56,507 nucleotides of DNA. It comes from Chloroflexota bacterium. Its GTDB lineage: Bacteria > Chloroflexota > Dehalococcoidia > JACQUA01. Of the stretch, positions 42,821-51,301 are shown in pieces. The notes below the pieces were generated by a model, which saw only the letters and a program-made list of their open reading frames with translations, did not search any database and was not told the origin of the DNA. Each line of letters begins with the position of its first letter. The stretch's first letter is position 1. The translations under genes and the position numbers were made by a program. Where the stretch lies: assembly GCA_016210565.1 (NCBI GenBank), contig JACQUA010000375.1, positions 1 through 56,507 on the forward strand. Reading direction: 5' to 3'.

Positions 42821-44278
42821 TCAGACCCCGTACTCCTTCCATCTGCGGTCGACCAGCCTGGTGGTGGCCTCGTCGGTCTCGGCGCAGGGGGGCGGGTAGC
42901 GGCGGTTTCCCCACTCGGGCCTGACGGGGTGCTTGCGCCAGTCGATGGTGGCATCGATCAGGAGCCGGTTCTGTAGCCCCGTCCCGTATCTCCACTCGTC
43001 CCGGTCGTCCCAGGCTATGCTCGGGTCGAGCGGGCTGCCGGCGGTCCACGGGTACACCACCAGGTCATCTTTGGGGTCTACCCTGTCCCTGAAGGCCAGC
43101 TCCAGGGCCCGCAGATTGTGAATGTCCACGTCTTCGTCAACCACCACGATGGTCTTGGCGAACTGCAAACTTATCCAGGACCCCCACAGCGCCGCGGCGA
43201 CCTGCTTGGCCTGGCCCTCGTAGGTCTTACGGATCTTGACGATGATGGTGGGGACCGGCACGATGTCCAGCACGCCGGGCACTCCCGCGGATTCCAGGTA
43301 GTTCCAGAGGAGGGCCGCATGGGAGTAGAAGGCCATGTATCCGGCTTCGCTGATAACGCCCGGCTTCATTCCTTCCAACTGGCCCCGGAAGACCGGGTCG
43401 TTCCTGTGGGTGATGCAACCGACCTTGATCACCGGCCTCTTGCGGCTCCAGCCGTAATAGCCGGGCCATTCGCCGAAAGGCCCCTCGTCTTCGAAGGCGG
43501 CGGGGTCGGGGGATATGGTCCCCTCGACCACGATCTCGGCGGAAGCCGGGACCTCCAGGTCCGACGTCTGACACCTGACCAGGGGCACCGGTTCCCGGCG
43601 GACGGCGCCCATCACCTCGTATTCCACGGCGGGAATGGGGGTGCCCGCCACGAAAGGCATGGCCGGGTCCCAGCCGTAGACCACCGCCACCGGCATCGCC
43701 TCACCCCTCTCCTGGTACTTCAAATAGTGTAGTCCCCAGTGCTGCTGGGGGATCATGTAAACGCAAATCTTGTCCTTGCCGGCTATCATGCCCCGATAGA
43801 TACCCATGTTGAGTTGCCGGGTCTCCGGGTCCCTGGTCACAATGCCGGCAAACGTATTGATGTAGCGTCCCCCGTCGAGGGGATGCCACTTCGGGACAGG
43901 GAACTCGAAGAGGTTTACGTCGGCGCCCATCACGATGTTCTCTTTTACCGGGCCGCTCTCGACACGGACCGGCTTTACCGTCTGCTTGAACCTTTCCCGG
44001 ACCGTCCGGACCATTTCCTCACGGGGCGCGTCCTTGTCCAGGCCGAGCATCATGGCGATCCGGTTCTTCTTGGCCAGCGCCGAAGTAAAAAGTTTCCTGC
44101 CCCGCGTGGTCTCGTGGTCTTTGATGTTTTCGAAGAGGAGGGCGGGACCCCGCTGGGCCAGGACCCGCCGGCCCACCTCCGCCAGTTCCAGGTTCCAGTC
44201 CACTTTCGTTTGGACTCGCTTCAGTTCGTTCTCGGCTTCGAGTTTGGCCATCCATTCTCTGAGGTCCTGGAATGCCAT
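42821..44278 (-). CDS. UbiD-family decarboxylase 3, coupled to CoA-transferase
   Basis: 485 residues. N157 and R162 (LNMGIYRGM), H180 (QQHWG) and EGPFGE at 265-270 are present; this copy lacks the GADWDLEIG opening of the other three and has KVDWNLELAE instead, so it is the most divergent. The start ATG overlaps the stop of the CaiB 3 gene by one base (TAATG), with AAGGAGACC upstream, so the two proteins are probably made together. Together they suggest acid activation to a CoA thioester and decarboxylation of it, as in phthaloyl-CoA decarboxylase. That is inference. Confidence 0.92.
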   Translation of the reverse strand: MAFQDLREWMAKLEAENELKRVQTKVDWNLELAEVGRRVLAQRGPALLFENIKDHETTRGRKLFTSALAKKNRIAMMLGLDKDAPREEMVRTVRERFKQTVKPVRVESGPVKENIVMGADVNLFEFPVPKWHPLDGGRYINTFAGIVTRDPETRQLNMGIYRGMIAGKDKICVYMIPQQHWGLHYLKYQERGEAMPVAVVYGWDPAMPFVAGTPIPAVEYEVMGAVRREPVPLVRCQTSDLEVPASAEIVVEGTISPDPAAFEDEGPFGEWPGYYGWSRKRPVIKVGCITHRNDPVFRGQLEGMKPGVISEAGYMAFYSHAALLWNYLESAGVPGVLDIVPVPTIIVKIRKTYEGQAKQVAAALWGSWISLQFAKTIVVVDEDVDIHNLRALELAFRDRVDPKDDLVVYPWTAGSPLDPSIAWDDRDEWRYGTGLQNRLLIDATIDWRKHPVRPEWGNRRYPPPCAETDEATTRLVDRRWKEYGV

Positions 44279-45516
44279 TAGCGGTCTCCTTCATATCGGT
44301 CTACGACGCCATCTTTCTGGAAGTGCTGGATATCCCCGGGGGAATAGCCCAGTTCCCTGAGGAGCTTTTCGGTGTCCCGGCCATCCGGCGGGGCCAGCCG
44401 CCGGATGCGGCCGGGGGTGCGGGACAGCTTTATGCCGATCCCGGCCTGTTTCACTTTGCCAAGCCTGTCGTGTTCCAGTTCAACCACCATCTCGCGGTGC
44501 CGCACCTGGGGGTCTTCAAGGACCTCCGGCAGGCTCTTGACGGGCGCGACGGCGACGTCTCTGTCCCTGAGGAATTCGAACCACTCGTCCCGCGTCCTGG
44601 CGAGGAACGCCCTGGTAAGGGCACGCTTCACCCGCTCCCGGTCCTCTCCGGCGGCGTGCTGGAGGGGAAGGAGGTCTTCGAGTCCCAGCGCCCGGCAAAG
44701 GTTCTCGTAGAGATGGGGCTCCCAGCAGCCGATGGCCACGAATTTGCCGTCCTTTGTCTCGTACACGTCGTTGTAGGGGGCGCCGCCGTGGCTGACGGTC
44801 TCGCCCTTCTTCGGGGCGGCGCCGGTCTCCAGGTAGCTGGCAATGTGGCCTTTCATCGTTGAGACGATGCCGTCGGTCAGGGCGACGTCGATGAATTGCC
44901 CGTCCCCGGTGGTGTGCCGGGCGACAAGCGCCAGCAATATGCCGATGACCGCCTGGGACATGCCCCCCATCCAGTCGCCGACGGGTATCCCGCAGGTCGA
45001 CGGCCTGCTGCCAGGCGGGCCGGTGAGGTCCAGCAGGCCCGCCATGGCCGAATAGTTGATGTCGTGTCCCACCATGTCCCTGTAGGGGCCGCCCTGACCG
45101 TAGCCGGTGATGGCGCAGTATATGATGCGCGGATTTATCCGGCGCAGCGTCTCGTAGTCAGCCCCGAGCCGCCCGGCGACGCCGGGCCGGTAGCCTTCGG
45201 TGACGATGTCGGCCCTTTCCACCAGGCGGCAGAGAATCTGGCGGGCCTGGGCTTTCTTGAGGTCCAGGGTGATACTTTCTTTGTTGCGGTCGAAGGGGTT
45301 GAAGGCCGCGTACCTTTCCCTTTCTTCCGGGGAAGTAAGGGGTCTCATCCCCGTGGTACCCCACCGCACCGGGGCCGCCCCCGCCCGGCTCACCTTGATG
45401 ACGCGCGCGCCGAATTCCGCCAGCAGCCCGCCGGCCCAGGCCCCCGGCGGCCCGGCCAGTTCGATGACCGTGATGCGGTCCAGCGGCGAATGCCCGTTGC
45501 TAACTTCGGTGCTCAT
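44278..45516 (-). CDS. CaiB/BaiF (class III) CoA-transferase 3
   Basis: 412 residues. Opening PLDRITVIELAGPPGAWAGG and FGARVIKVSRAG. The likely catalytic Asp is D181 in GIPVGDWMGG. The C-terminus (LLRELGYSPGDIQHFQKDGV) differs from copies 1 and 2, so this is a separate subgroup. It is translationally coupled to UbiD 3 by the TAATG overlap. The XRE-Crp regulator gene lies upstream on the same strand, with a gap of 390 bp. No ribosome-binding site is evident before the ATG. Substrate unknown; an aromatic dicarboxylate such as a phthalate is one hypothesis. Confidence 0.92.
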   Translation of the reverse strand: MSTEVSNGHSPLDRITVIELAGPPGAWAGGLLAEFGARVIKVSRAGAAPVRWGTTGMRPLTSPEERERYAAFNPFDRNKESITLDLKKAQARQILCRLVERADIVTEGYRPGVAGRLGADYETLRRINPRIIYCAITGYGQGGPYRDMVGHDINYSAMAGLLDLTGPPGSRPSTCGIPVGDWMGGMSQAVIGILLALVARHTTGDGQFIDVALTDGIVSTMKGHIASYLETGAAPKKGETVSHGGAPYNDVYETKDGKFVAIGCWEPHLYENLCRALGLEDLLPLQHAAGEDRERVKRALTRAFLARTRDEWFEFLRDRDVAVAPVKSLPEVLEDPQVRHREMVVELEHDRLGKVKQAGIGIKLSRTPGRIRRLAPPDGRDTEKLLRELGYSPGDIQHFQKDGVVDRYEGDR

Positions 45517-45905
45517 GTCCGATCATGTCTCATGCCAGTACCACAGGCCACCGTGCCTGTAAGACCCGGAATTCTGACAAATGTCGAAGGTCTAGGTGCG
45601 CCGGAGCCATGGGTCGCGCAGATGCGCGGCAGGCTGCGCCGCTGCACTCGTCAGTCAACACTCGACTATTCATCCTATTTCATGCGCGCACTTGGAGGCT
45701 TGTAGCCGCTCCGCTCTGCGAGAGTCCGTAAGGCGGACAGGTCTTTAGCGTGCAGGGGTGGGGAAAAAGTGAAGCCTCCGTCTAGCTCGTGCATTAAACT
45801 GGATCACTCCGCTTTCCTGGCAATGTCAAGAATCCAGGAGAATTCTATGTCCGGCCAAGCAAAATGTCTATGATGTGCCTCATACAGCCCGCCAGCCGGG
45901 TGTCT
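45517..45905. other. Repeat-rich spacer between CaiB 3 and regulator
   Basis: 389 bp. Holds a palindrome ACCACAGGCCACCGTGCCTGT (45540-45560) and a block GCTCTGCGAGAGTCCGTAAGG (near 45713), related to GCTTTGCGAGAGTCCGCAGG in the repeat at 48730. No gene recognised. Confidence 0.5.
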
Positions 45906-46877
45906 CTACGGGTGTCCCACAGCGCGGGAGAAGGACTCCAGTTCATCCTGGCAAAGGACTACTACCTTGCCGCGAAATGACCTGACCACTCCCATTCTTT
46001 GCAGATTACTGACGAACCGTATCGCGGTCTCGGTAGTGGTCCCGGCCATTTCGGCAATTTCCCGGCGGGTAAGAGGGATGGTAGGTCCGAACTTCGAGGA
46101 CAACATGAACAGAACCTGGGCCAGGCGGGAATCGGCCCGCTGCGAGGCGAATTCGCTGAGCCGCGAGGTAACGTCGATGTGCCGTTTGCCGGCGACCCTC
46201 AGCATCTTTTCCAGCACAAAAAAGCCCGGCCCGGGATGCCTGTGCAGGAAGGACAGGAAGTCCTCGCTCCCGATGGCCAGCACGGCGGCGTCGGTTGCGG
46301 CCTGGCAGGAGGCGGTGTACGGCCGGTCGAGAAGAAGAAGCAGGTTGCCCATCATCTCTCCGGGCCCGTAGGTGGCCGTGACAAAGTCCTTTCCGGCGGT
46401 GGAATGCTTCATCACTTTGACCATGCCCGAAACCACGACGTGGCAGGATTCGACAGGGTCGCCTTCGAAAAACAGGAACTCTCCGGCCTTCAGGTCGTGA
46501 TTCCGGGCAAGCCTGGAGAGTTCGAGCAGGCTCCCGGAATCGAGGTCGGAAAAGAGCGGGCACCTGGAGAGGGCGCGAAGCTTCTGATGGCTCCCGGAGA
46601 CAGGCGCCGCCGTCGCGCTATTCTGACGGCTCACGGTTCTGCTTTGCCCCGCAGGGCCGGCGGCCGGCGAAGCGGCTTGGCGGGGTCGGTGGGTCGGGCT
46701 GAGCCGGGCAGCGCCATACACCCGGGCAAGGCGGTCCAGCGCATTGGCGGCCAAGCTGCTGGGCCGGACCTGTCCGTTTTCCCACCGGCTGATGGTGACG
46801 CGCGAGACGCCGAGCCTGGCGGCCAGTTCACCTTGCGTCAGGGCGAGGTCCTGCCGCAACCGTCTTATTGATTCCAC
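45906..46877 (-). CDS. XRE-type HTH fused to Crp/Fnr-family regulator
   Basis: 323-residue transcriptional regulator with two DNA-binding domains. The N-terminal XRE helix-turn-helix spans 5-55 (LTQGELAARLGVSRVTISRW), followed by a Pro/Ala/Ser linker (60-95). The cyclic-nucleotide-binding fold spans 105-220 (FFEGDPVESCHVVVSGMVKV, then GPGEMMGNLLLLL), and the Crp-type HTH is at 245-315 (LTRREIAEMAGTTTETAIRF). The usual Arg-Ser of the cAMP pocket is not seen (RPYTAS), so the ligand is probably not cAMP. GTG start at 46877, open to the promoter. It lies upstream of CaiB 3 and UbiD 3, which it may control. Ligand unknown. Confidence 0.9.
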   Translation of the reverse strand: MESIRRLRQDLALTQGELAARLGVSRVTISRWENGQVRPSSLAANALDRLARVYGAARLSPTHRPRQAASPAAGPAGQSRTVSRQNSATAAPVSGSHQKLRALSRCPLFSDLDSGSLLELSRLARNHDLKAGEFLFFEGDPVESCHVVVSGMVKVMKHSTAGKDFVTATYGPGEMMGNLLLLLDRPYTASCQAATDAAVLAIGSEDFLSFLHRHPGPGFFVLEKMLRVAGKRHIDVTSRLSEFASQRADSRLAQVLFMLSSKFGPTIPLTRREIAEMAGTTTETAIRFVSNLQRMGVVRSFRGKVVVLCQDELESFSRAVGHP

Positions 46878-46905
46878 ATCGCTATCCTGAGCTGAGCAAC
46901 GTCCA

Positions 46906-46942
46906 ATTCTAGCACAAAACCGGGCTTGTCACACTTGTTACA
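46906..46942 (-). promoter_or_regulatory. Promoter with Crp/Fnr-like operator upstream of the regulator
   Basis: The minus strand has TGC-TAGAAT as an extended -10 (46906-46914). Just upstream is a near-palindrome TGTCACACTTGTTACA (46927-46942; shape TGTNAC-N4-GTNACA). Its centre lies about 36 bases before the predicted transcript start, so it would overlap the -35 region. Autoregulation by the fused Crp-like protein is a reasonable guess. Confidence 0.5.
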
Positions 46943-47012
46943 GGAGACCATCTGCCGGCGCGGTGTCCATTAAGAAACTCCCGTTTCCCGGGGACTTCGG
47001 TTAGGAAACAAA

Positions 47013-47030
47013 ATAACGATTTTGTCTAAT
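47013..47030. other. AT-rich inverted repeat
   Basis: ACAAAAT-AACG-ATTTTGT in an AT-rich stretch about 140 bp upstream of the regulator start, flanked by TTAGGAAA and CTAATAATAACC. It might be an operator or a terminator for the opposite strand. No T-run follows. Confidence 0.35.
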
Positions 47031-47094
47031 AATAACCTATCCACCGCGCTCTTATGAGGTTACTTGGCTGCCTCCTGCTGCCGGTCAAAGCCAC

Positions 47095-47275
47095 GGAGGG
47101 TGGGTTACGCACAGCGGGGTGCCCGGGAAGTCCCGATTGCATCGGGATGCGAACTCACCGCAGCCAGAGAAGAACAGCAAAGCTGTGAAAGCCGCCCAGT
47201 CAGAATGGTGGGTTCGCGCAACCACCCCCGTCGCCGCCACCCCATTTGCGCTTAATCCACCCTACGTGCCATGGC
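47095..47275. repeat. Family R3 repeat copy between the regulator and binding protein 6
   Basis: GGAGGGTGGGTTACGCACAG, AAGTCCCGATTGCATCGGGA and later TGGTGGGTTCGCGCAACC with CGCTTAATCCACCCTACG; an inverted pair as at 28511. The rest of the gap 46943-47375 holds ACAGGCACGGTGGCCTAT (47320) and no gene. Confidence 0.6.
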
Positions 47276-47375
47276 CTGGTCGGCCTGGGGCCGTGAGAGA
47301 CCAAAAAAAGCTTCGACAGGCACGGTGGCCTATCGCACCGGAGCCGGCCAAAGCCGGCCGTTGAGGTGGGGCCTA

Positions 47376-48566
47376 TTATCTGGTCGCTTGGTCGATAACC
47401 GCTCTTAGCTGGGTTACCAGTCCGCCCCGGAATATCGTATCTTCCTCGGACTCATAGACGAGTTTCTCCCCTGGCTGGGGCAGGAAGATAGGGTTGATTC
47501 CCTCGACCGAAGCATCAAGGCGCAAACTGGGCGCGCCGTAGCTGCCGGCCAGAATACTCTGGCCCTCTTTGGTCAGGACCCAGTTTACGAAGAGCCTGGT
47601 GGCGTTCGGATGCGGCGGCTTGACGGCGATAGATATGCCTCCAGTCCCGTAGCCCACCAATCTTCCTTCTTTGGCGGCGGTTACATCTATCGGCGCCTGG
47701 TTCCTCATGAATTCAACCGTTGTCGTCGGGTGGGGACCAATGCCAATGGCGAATTTCCCCCGGGCTACCGATTCCACGTGCAGGCGAAGGTCCCTCTGGA
47801 TGACCACCTCTTGCTCCGTTATCAGTTTTCTCAGGAAGTCCTTGGCCTGTTCCGGGTTCCAAACATAGCGGGCGAGGTAATTCCATATCACACTACTGGC
47901 GCCTGCCAGGGAAGGGTCATTCAACGTCATCTTCCCTTTGTACTGGGGTTTGAGGAGATCGTCGAAACCGGTCAGTTCGCCTTTCTTGACGAGGGTGGTG
48001 TTATAGACGAAGGTGGGGTTAATGTTGGCGATCATGGCTATAGCCTGCTTGTCATTGTCCATCCAGGGAAACCTGTTCCCCGCCCAGTTCTTGGGGTCCT
48101 TGACCTCAGGAAGGATGAGCAGCGGTTCCATGGGCCCCACCAGGTGTTCCGGTTTCAGCAAGGTGATGGGGGTGGCGCCGCCGACTCCAAAGAAGTCCGA
48201 CAGATTCAGTCCTGCCGTTCTTTCCGTTTGCAGCTTGGTCAGCATTTCCGCGCCCCGTTGAAACGGCATGAAGTCTATATCGATGCCGTATTTCTGTTTG
48301 AAAGCCGATCCCAACGCTTCCCGCTGCTCGGGGCCCCAGAGGGTGTAGCTCATCAATCTGCCCTCCTTTTTGGCCTGGGCCACGGTGTTCTCCCAGGTCT
48401 GTTGCCAGTAATCCGTAGAGGGCCTGGAAGCAGCCGGCGTCGCCGCTTTGGGTTCACCTGTGGTGGGCGTCGCCGCGGGGGCCGAACAGCTCACGCCGGC
48501 AAGCAGCGCTATCATGGCCGCCAGCAGACAAACCATAGCCGAAACCATCTTCATTGTCTTTGCCAT
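47376..48566 (-). CDS. Extracellular solute-binding lipoprotein 6 (family 1)
   Basis: 396 residues. The ATG at 48566 follows GGAGG; an upstream TTG is less likely. Lipobox GVSC (Cys27). Shared blocks: WENTVAQAKKEGRLMSYTLW, GADMLTKLQTERTAGLNL-type region (read GAEMLTKLQTERTAGLNL), YNTTLVKKGELTGFDDLL, KPQYKGKMTLNDPSLAGASS and VVIQRDLRLHVESVARGKFA. C-terminal AHPNAT-type block reads PHPNATRLFVNWVLTKEGQ. The next gene on the same strand upstream is the CMD-family gene at 49037. No permease or ATPase nearby. Ligand unknown. Confidence 0.9.
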   Translation of the reverse strand: MAKTMKMVSAMVCLLAAMIALLAGVSCSAPAATPTTGEPKAATPAASRPSTDYWQQTWENTVAQAKKEGRLMSYTLWGPEQREALGSAFKQKYGIDIDFMPFQRGAEMLTKLQTERTAGLNLSDFFGVGGATPITLLKPEHLVGPMEPLLILPEVKDPKNWAGNRFPWMDNDKQAIAMIANINPTFVYNTTLVKKGELTGFDDLLKPQYKGKMTLNDPSLAGASSVIWNYLARYVWNPEQAKDFLRKLITEQEVVIQRDLRLHVESVARGKFAIGIGPHPTTTVEFMRNQAPIDVTAAKEGRLVGYGTGGISIAVKPPHPNATRLFVNWVLTKEGQSILAGSYGAPSLRLDASVEGINPIFLPQPGEKLVYESEEDTIFRGGLVTQLRAVIDQATR

Positions 48567-48689
48567 TTTCGTGGTCCTCCATGAGTTCAAAACTGGAAAT
48601 TCATTGATAGAAAGAATGACGAAAATCGAAGTCCGAATGACAAATCAATCAGCCATCCCGACTTCATCGGGACCATCAAGAATGAAACA

Positions 48690-48823
48690 AGGACTGTCTT
48701 TGCGAGGAGCGCAGCGACGAAGCAATCCCCTCCGCTTTGCGAGAGTCCGCAGGGCGGACCAGTTGGCTGAACAGGCCGAGAGATTGCTTCGTCCCGATTA
48801 AATCGGGACTCGCAAAGACATTT
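48690..48823. repeat. Family R2 repeat (copy 2)
   Basis: Bounded by GTCTTTGCGAGGAGCGCAGC and GGGACTCGCAAAGAC, with inner GACGAAGCAATC / GATTGCTTCGTC. It also holds GCTTTGCGAGAGTCCGCAGG. It lies in the 48567-49036 gap between binding protein 6 and the CMD-family gene, which also holds a GAAGTCCGAATGAC run and a half copy of the GATGAAA end module near 48980. No gene seen. Confidence 0.7.
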
Positions 48824-49036
48824 TCTGGGGAAATTCCAATGACGAATGACGAATGAATGTGTTGCCTGAACATTTCGGTTTGGAGCATTGCTCAGATAAT
48901 GTCACCGTTCAGTGATGCGGGGCGTAGCGGCGACGTTCCCTCGCCGGGGGGGAGACCGCGCCCCTACGGATTGTGTATTCTCATCCTTGATGGTCCGACT
49001 CGTCGGGATGGGCGATTGATTCCGCGTATTGGTTGC

Positions 49037-49474
49037 TCATCGCACAGGTTTCCGTTTCCTTTGCCCGGGTGCGGCGCCCTCCTTCCGGGGCTTTCCGGCG
49101 GGATTGTTGCTTTGCTGGAATTTCTGTAGCTCGTCAGCCATGGCCGGCAGCATGGTAGCCAGGGAGTGTATTCCGATGTGAACGCCATTTTCCAGCGCTT
49201 CGATTATTTCCATGGGCGTGGCGCCTTCTTTCAGGGCATTCCTGAGATGGACCCTGAATCCCGGCTCATAGTTGGTAAAGGAGGACAAGGTCATCTTGAT
49301 GATTTCCTTCATCTTGCGCGGCAGACCCTGTTTGTCTTCGTTCATGTGCATCATCTGTTTGTGAAAAAGCTCCAGGAATTCGGGGTCATATTCGGCAAGG
49401 ATCTTGCGCCAGGGTCCGGCGAATCCCCGCTCTCGCTCTATCTTCTCCACCAGTTTTCTGGCTTTTTCGTCCAT
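49037..49474 (-). CDS. Carboxymuconolactone decarboxylase-like protein, no cysteines
   Basis: 145 residues. The ATG at 49474 follows AAGGAGGT, the strongest ribosome-binding site in the region; an open frame continues upstream without homology. The CMD/AhpD fold is recognisable from KMKEIIKMTLSSFTNYEPGF and HLRNALKEGATPMEIIEALE. It has no Cys, so it cannot act as an AhpD-type peroxidase (which needs CxxC). Gamma-carboxymuconolactone decarboxylases lack these Cys, so a lactone or keto acid reaction is possible. It is followed by binding protein 6. The exact role is unknown. Confidence 0.87.
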   Translation of the reverse strand: MDEKARKLVEKIERERGFAGPWRKILAEYDPEFLELFHKQMMHMNEDKQGLPRKMKEIIKMTLSSFTNYEPGFRVHLRNALKEGATPMEIIEALENGVHIGIHSLATMLPAMADELQKFQQSNNPAGKPRKEGAAPGQRKRKPVR

Positions 49475-49556
49475 GGTAACCTCCTTAAAGCTGTTTCGTG
49501 CCCGGGCTGTCCGGCTGGCTATGACAGCTTTGCTTTCCTTCTTTCTCTCGCTCTGG

Positions 49557-49620
49557 CGGGTTCGCATCCCGATGCAATCGGGACCTTCCCGCATCCCCTC
49601 TGTGCTTAACCCACCCTGCA
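49557..49620. repeat. Family R3 half copy
   Basis: CGGGTTCGCATCCCGATGCAATCGGGA, then TTCCCGCATCCCCTCTG and GTGCTTAACCCACCCTGCA. One arm of the R3 repeat only. It sits between the CMD-family and MmgE/PrpD genes. Confidence 0.6.
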
Positions 49621-49641
49621 CTGCTGCGCTGACAGCTCGTG

Positions 49642-51057
49642 TCAAAGCGCCAGGTCCTGCATGAGAACTGAAACGTCGTCCAACTGTTGCAGGGTCCATA
49701 TCTGGCGGCAGGCGTTTTCGATCTTCCGGGCCGGCAGCAGTCCGGAAGCGCATCGCCTGAATTTGTCTTCAAGCTCCTGGTCCGTCATTCTCGTTTCCGG
49801 GGTTGCCGGCGAACCCTTGCGGTAGTTGCGTTGCGCCGCGTATTTCTTGCCTCTGGCGGTGACCTCCACCCCGCCGATTCTGCTGGCCGGGTCTTTCTCC
49901 AATGCCTTGAAATAATCGGGATGGCCCTCAAATTTGACCTTTGGCATGAACCCCAGGATTTTCTCGCTGCGCAAGGTATCAGCCGCGAACCACGCCATGC
50001 CGATGGGGACGCGATGGGCCGCCACGGCGAAAGTGTAGGGCACGCTCATCTGGGCATCGATGTGAGACCTGATGTCCGTCGCAGCCCAGGCCGGTTCTCC
50101 TGCCACGTGAGCATCAATGTAAGCGTGAATGCTTTCGATCTCTTCCGGCTGAAGGCCCTCTTCCACCAGTATGCTGCAGAAACAGTCCAGCGCCGTATGG
50201 GTTACCCGGCAGCCGGGATAGTATTTGTAGATGGTTGAGCGCGGGAAATCCCACCTTTCCCCCAGCCCATCCAGCATGGCTCCCGGGTTCCATTTGGTTG
50301 AACCCATGAAGCGATAGAACCCGAACTCACCTTCCAGCAGCGATGTGTCCCCGGTATACCCCTTCGATGCCAGCATGACCGCGGTAATCGGGACCTGGGC
50401 CGCCCATCCCGCCATCAGCGACTTATCCATGGAAAGGGGTGAAGTCCTGAGCCATTTGGTGCTGGATTGAGCCGGGGCCATGCGCCCGGCGAGGCCGACC
50501 GCATTCGCGGCCTGGGCCGGACTGAGCGAAAGCAGTTTTGCGGCGCCGAGGGTGGCGCCCAGGACTGTTGAACTGAAGCCTGTTACCGGCTGCATCGTGG
50601 TCTGAGGGCGCGCCGGATCGCGGTAGTAACCCATGGCCCTTCCGAGCCTCAAGCAGGCTTCGTGGGATACAGCCACAGCCATCAGAAGTTGTTTACCGGG
50701 AACCCGGGACTTTTCGGCGAGCGCCAGGAGGGCCGGCGCCACGTATGGCGTGGCATGGCCGGGCGGGGTCAGAAGAGCATCGTATTCCATGGCGTTTATC
50801 AGCTCGCCATTGGCGAATGCGGCGCCCTGGACCGACACCCTGGGACCTAACCCCAGGATGGTCGCTTGCTGGTCACTTCCCATCTGCCTGCCGACTTCAA
50901 CGGCCGTCTTGCCCTTTTCACCCACATAGCCGGTCATGCCGCAGGCGGCGCAATCCAGGATGAGCCTCTTCGCCTCCGAGACGACGTCAGCCGGCAGGTC
51001 GTCAAACCGGACGTTAGCGGCAAAGTTGGCCAGATGCTCAATAAGAGTGGCCGTCAC
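49642..51057 (-). CDS. MmgE/PrpD-family protein
   Basis: 471 residues. The family includes 2-methylcitrate dehydratase and cis-aconitate decarboxylase, but many members are of unknown substrate. Supporting blocks: RLILDCAACGMTGYVGEKGK, ILGLGPRVSVQGAAFANGEL, INAMEYDALLTPPGHATPYV, PVTGFSSTVLGATLGAAKLL, VGLAGRMAPAQSSTKWLRTS and YYPGCRVTHTALDCF. It follows binding protein 7 on the same strand and precedes the CMD-family gene. ATG at 51057. Substrate unknown; a tricarboxylic or hydroxy acid is a fair guess. Confidence 0.93.
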   Translation of the reverse strand: MTATLIEHLANFAANVRFDDLPADVVSEAKRLILDCAACGMTGYVGEKGKTAVEVGRQMGSDQQATILGLGPRVSVQGAAFANGELINAMEYDALLTPPGHATPYVAPALLALAEKSRVPGKQLLMAVAVSHEACLRLGRAMGYYRDPARPQTTMQPVTGFSSTVLGATLGAAKLLSLSPAQAANAVGLAGRMAPAQSSTKWLRTSPLSMDKSLMAGWAAQVPITAVMLASKGYTGDTSLLEGEFGFYRFMGSTKWNPGAMLDGLGERWDFPRSTIYKYYPGCRVTHTALDCFCSILVEEGLQPEEIESIHAYIDAHVAGEPAWAATDIRSHIDAQMSVPYTFAVAAHRVPIGMAWFAADTLRSEKILGFMPKVKFEGHPDYFKALEKDPASRIGGVEVTARGKKYAAQRNYRKGSPATPETRMTDQELEDKFRRCASGLLPARKIENACRQIWTLQQLDDVSVLMQDLAL

Positions 51058-51149
51058 CCGGGCTCCTCAATAAATGACATGACATTTCCCCATCCGGAGA
51101 ACGCCGGAACCAAAATCCGAAGCACGAACGTTCAAACTTTGCAGCCTGG

Positions 51150-51301
51150 TCGGTAAAGCGCCGTCAAGGATGAAAACGTCATTCTGAGCGAAGACGAGCG
51201 GAAGCGAGTCGTAGTCGAAGAATCTTTGCCGAGGGGAGTGCAAAGACCCTTCGCCTGCCCCTTCGCTTCGCTCAGGACCCCGGCTCAGGGTGACATTTTC
51301 G
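51150..51301 (+). repeat. Family R1 repeat (copy H)
   Basis: Plus orientation. GTAAAGCGCCGTCAAGGATGA, then GTCATTCTGAGCG, GTCGTAGTCGAAGAATC, AAAGACCCTTCGCCTGCC, CAGGGTGACATTTTCGG. It lies in the gap 51058-51419 between the MmgE/PrpD and binding protein 7 genes. A half module (AAAGCGCCATCAAGGAT) and palindrome CCACAGGCTGAGGCCTGTGG follow near 51345-51395. No gene seen. Confidence 0.8.

Noticed and set aside
49037..49474. AhpD-type alkylhydroperoxidase
   Set aside because: The protein has no cysteine, so the required CxxC is absent.
49475..49753. N-terminal extension of the CMD-family protein
   Set aside because: It covers repeat R3 and part of the MmgE/PrpD gene in another frame; AAGGAGGT marks the start at 49474.
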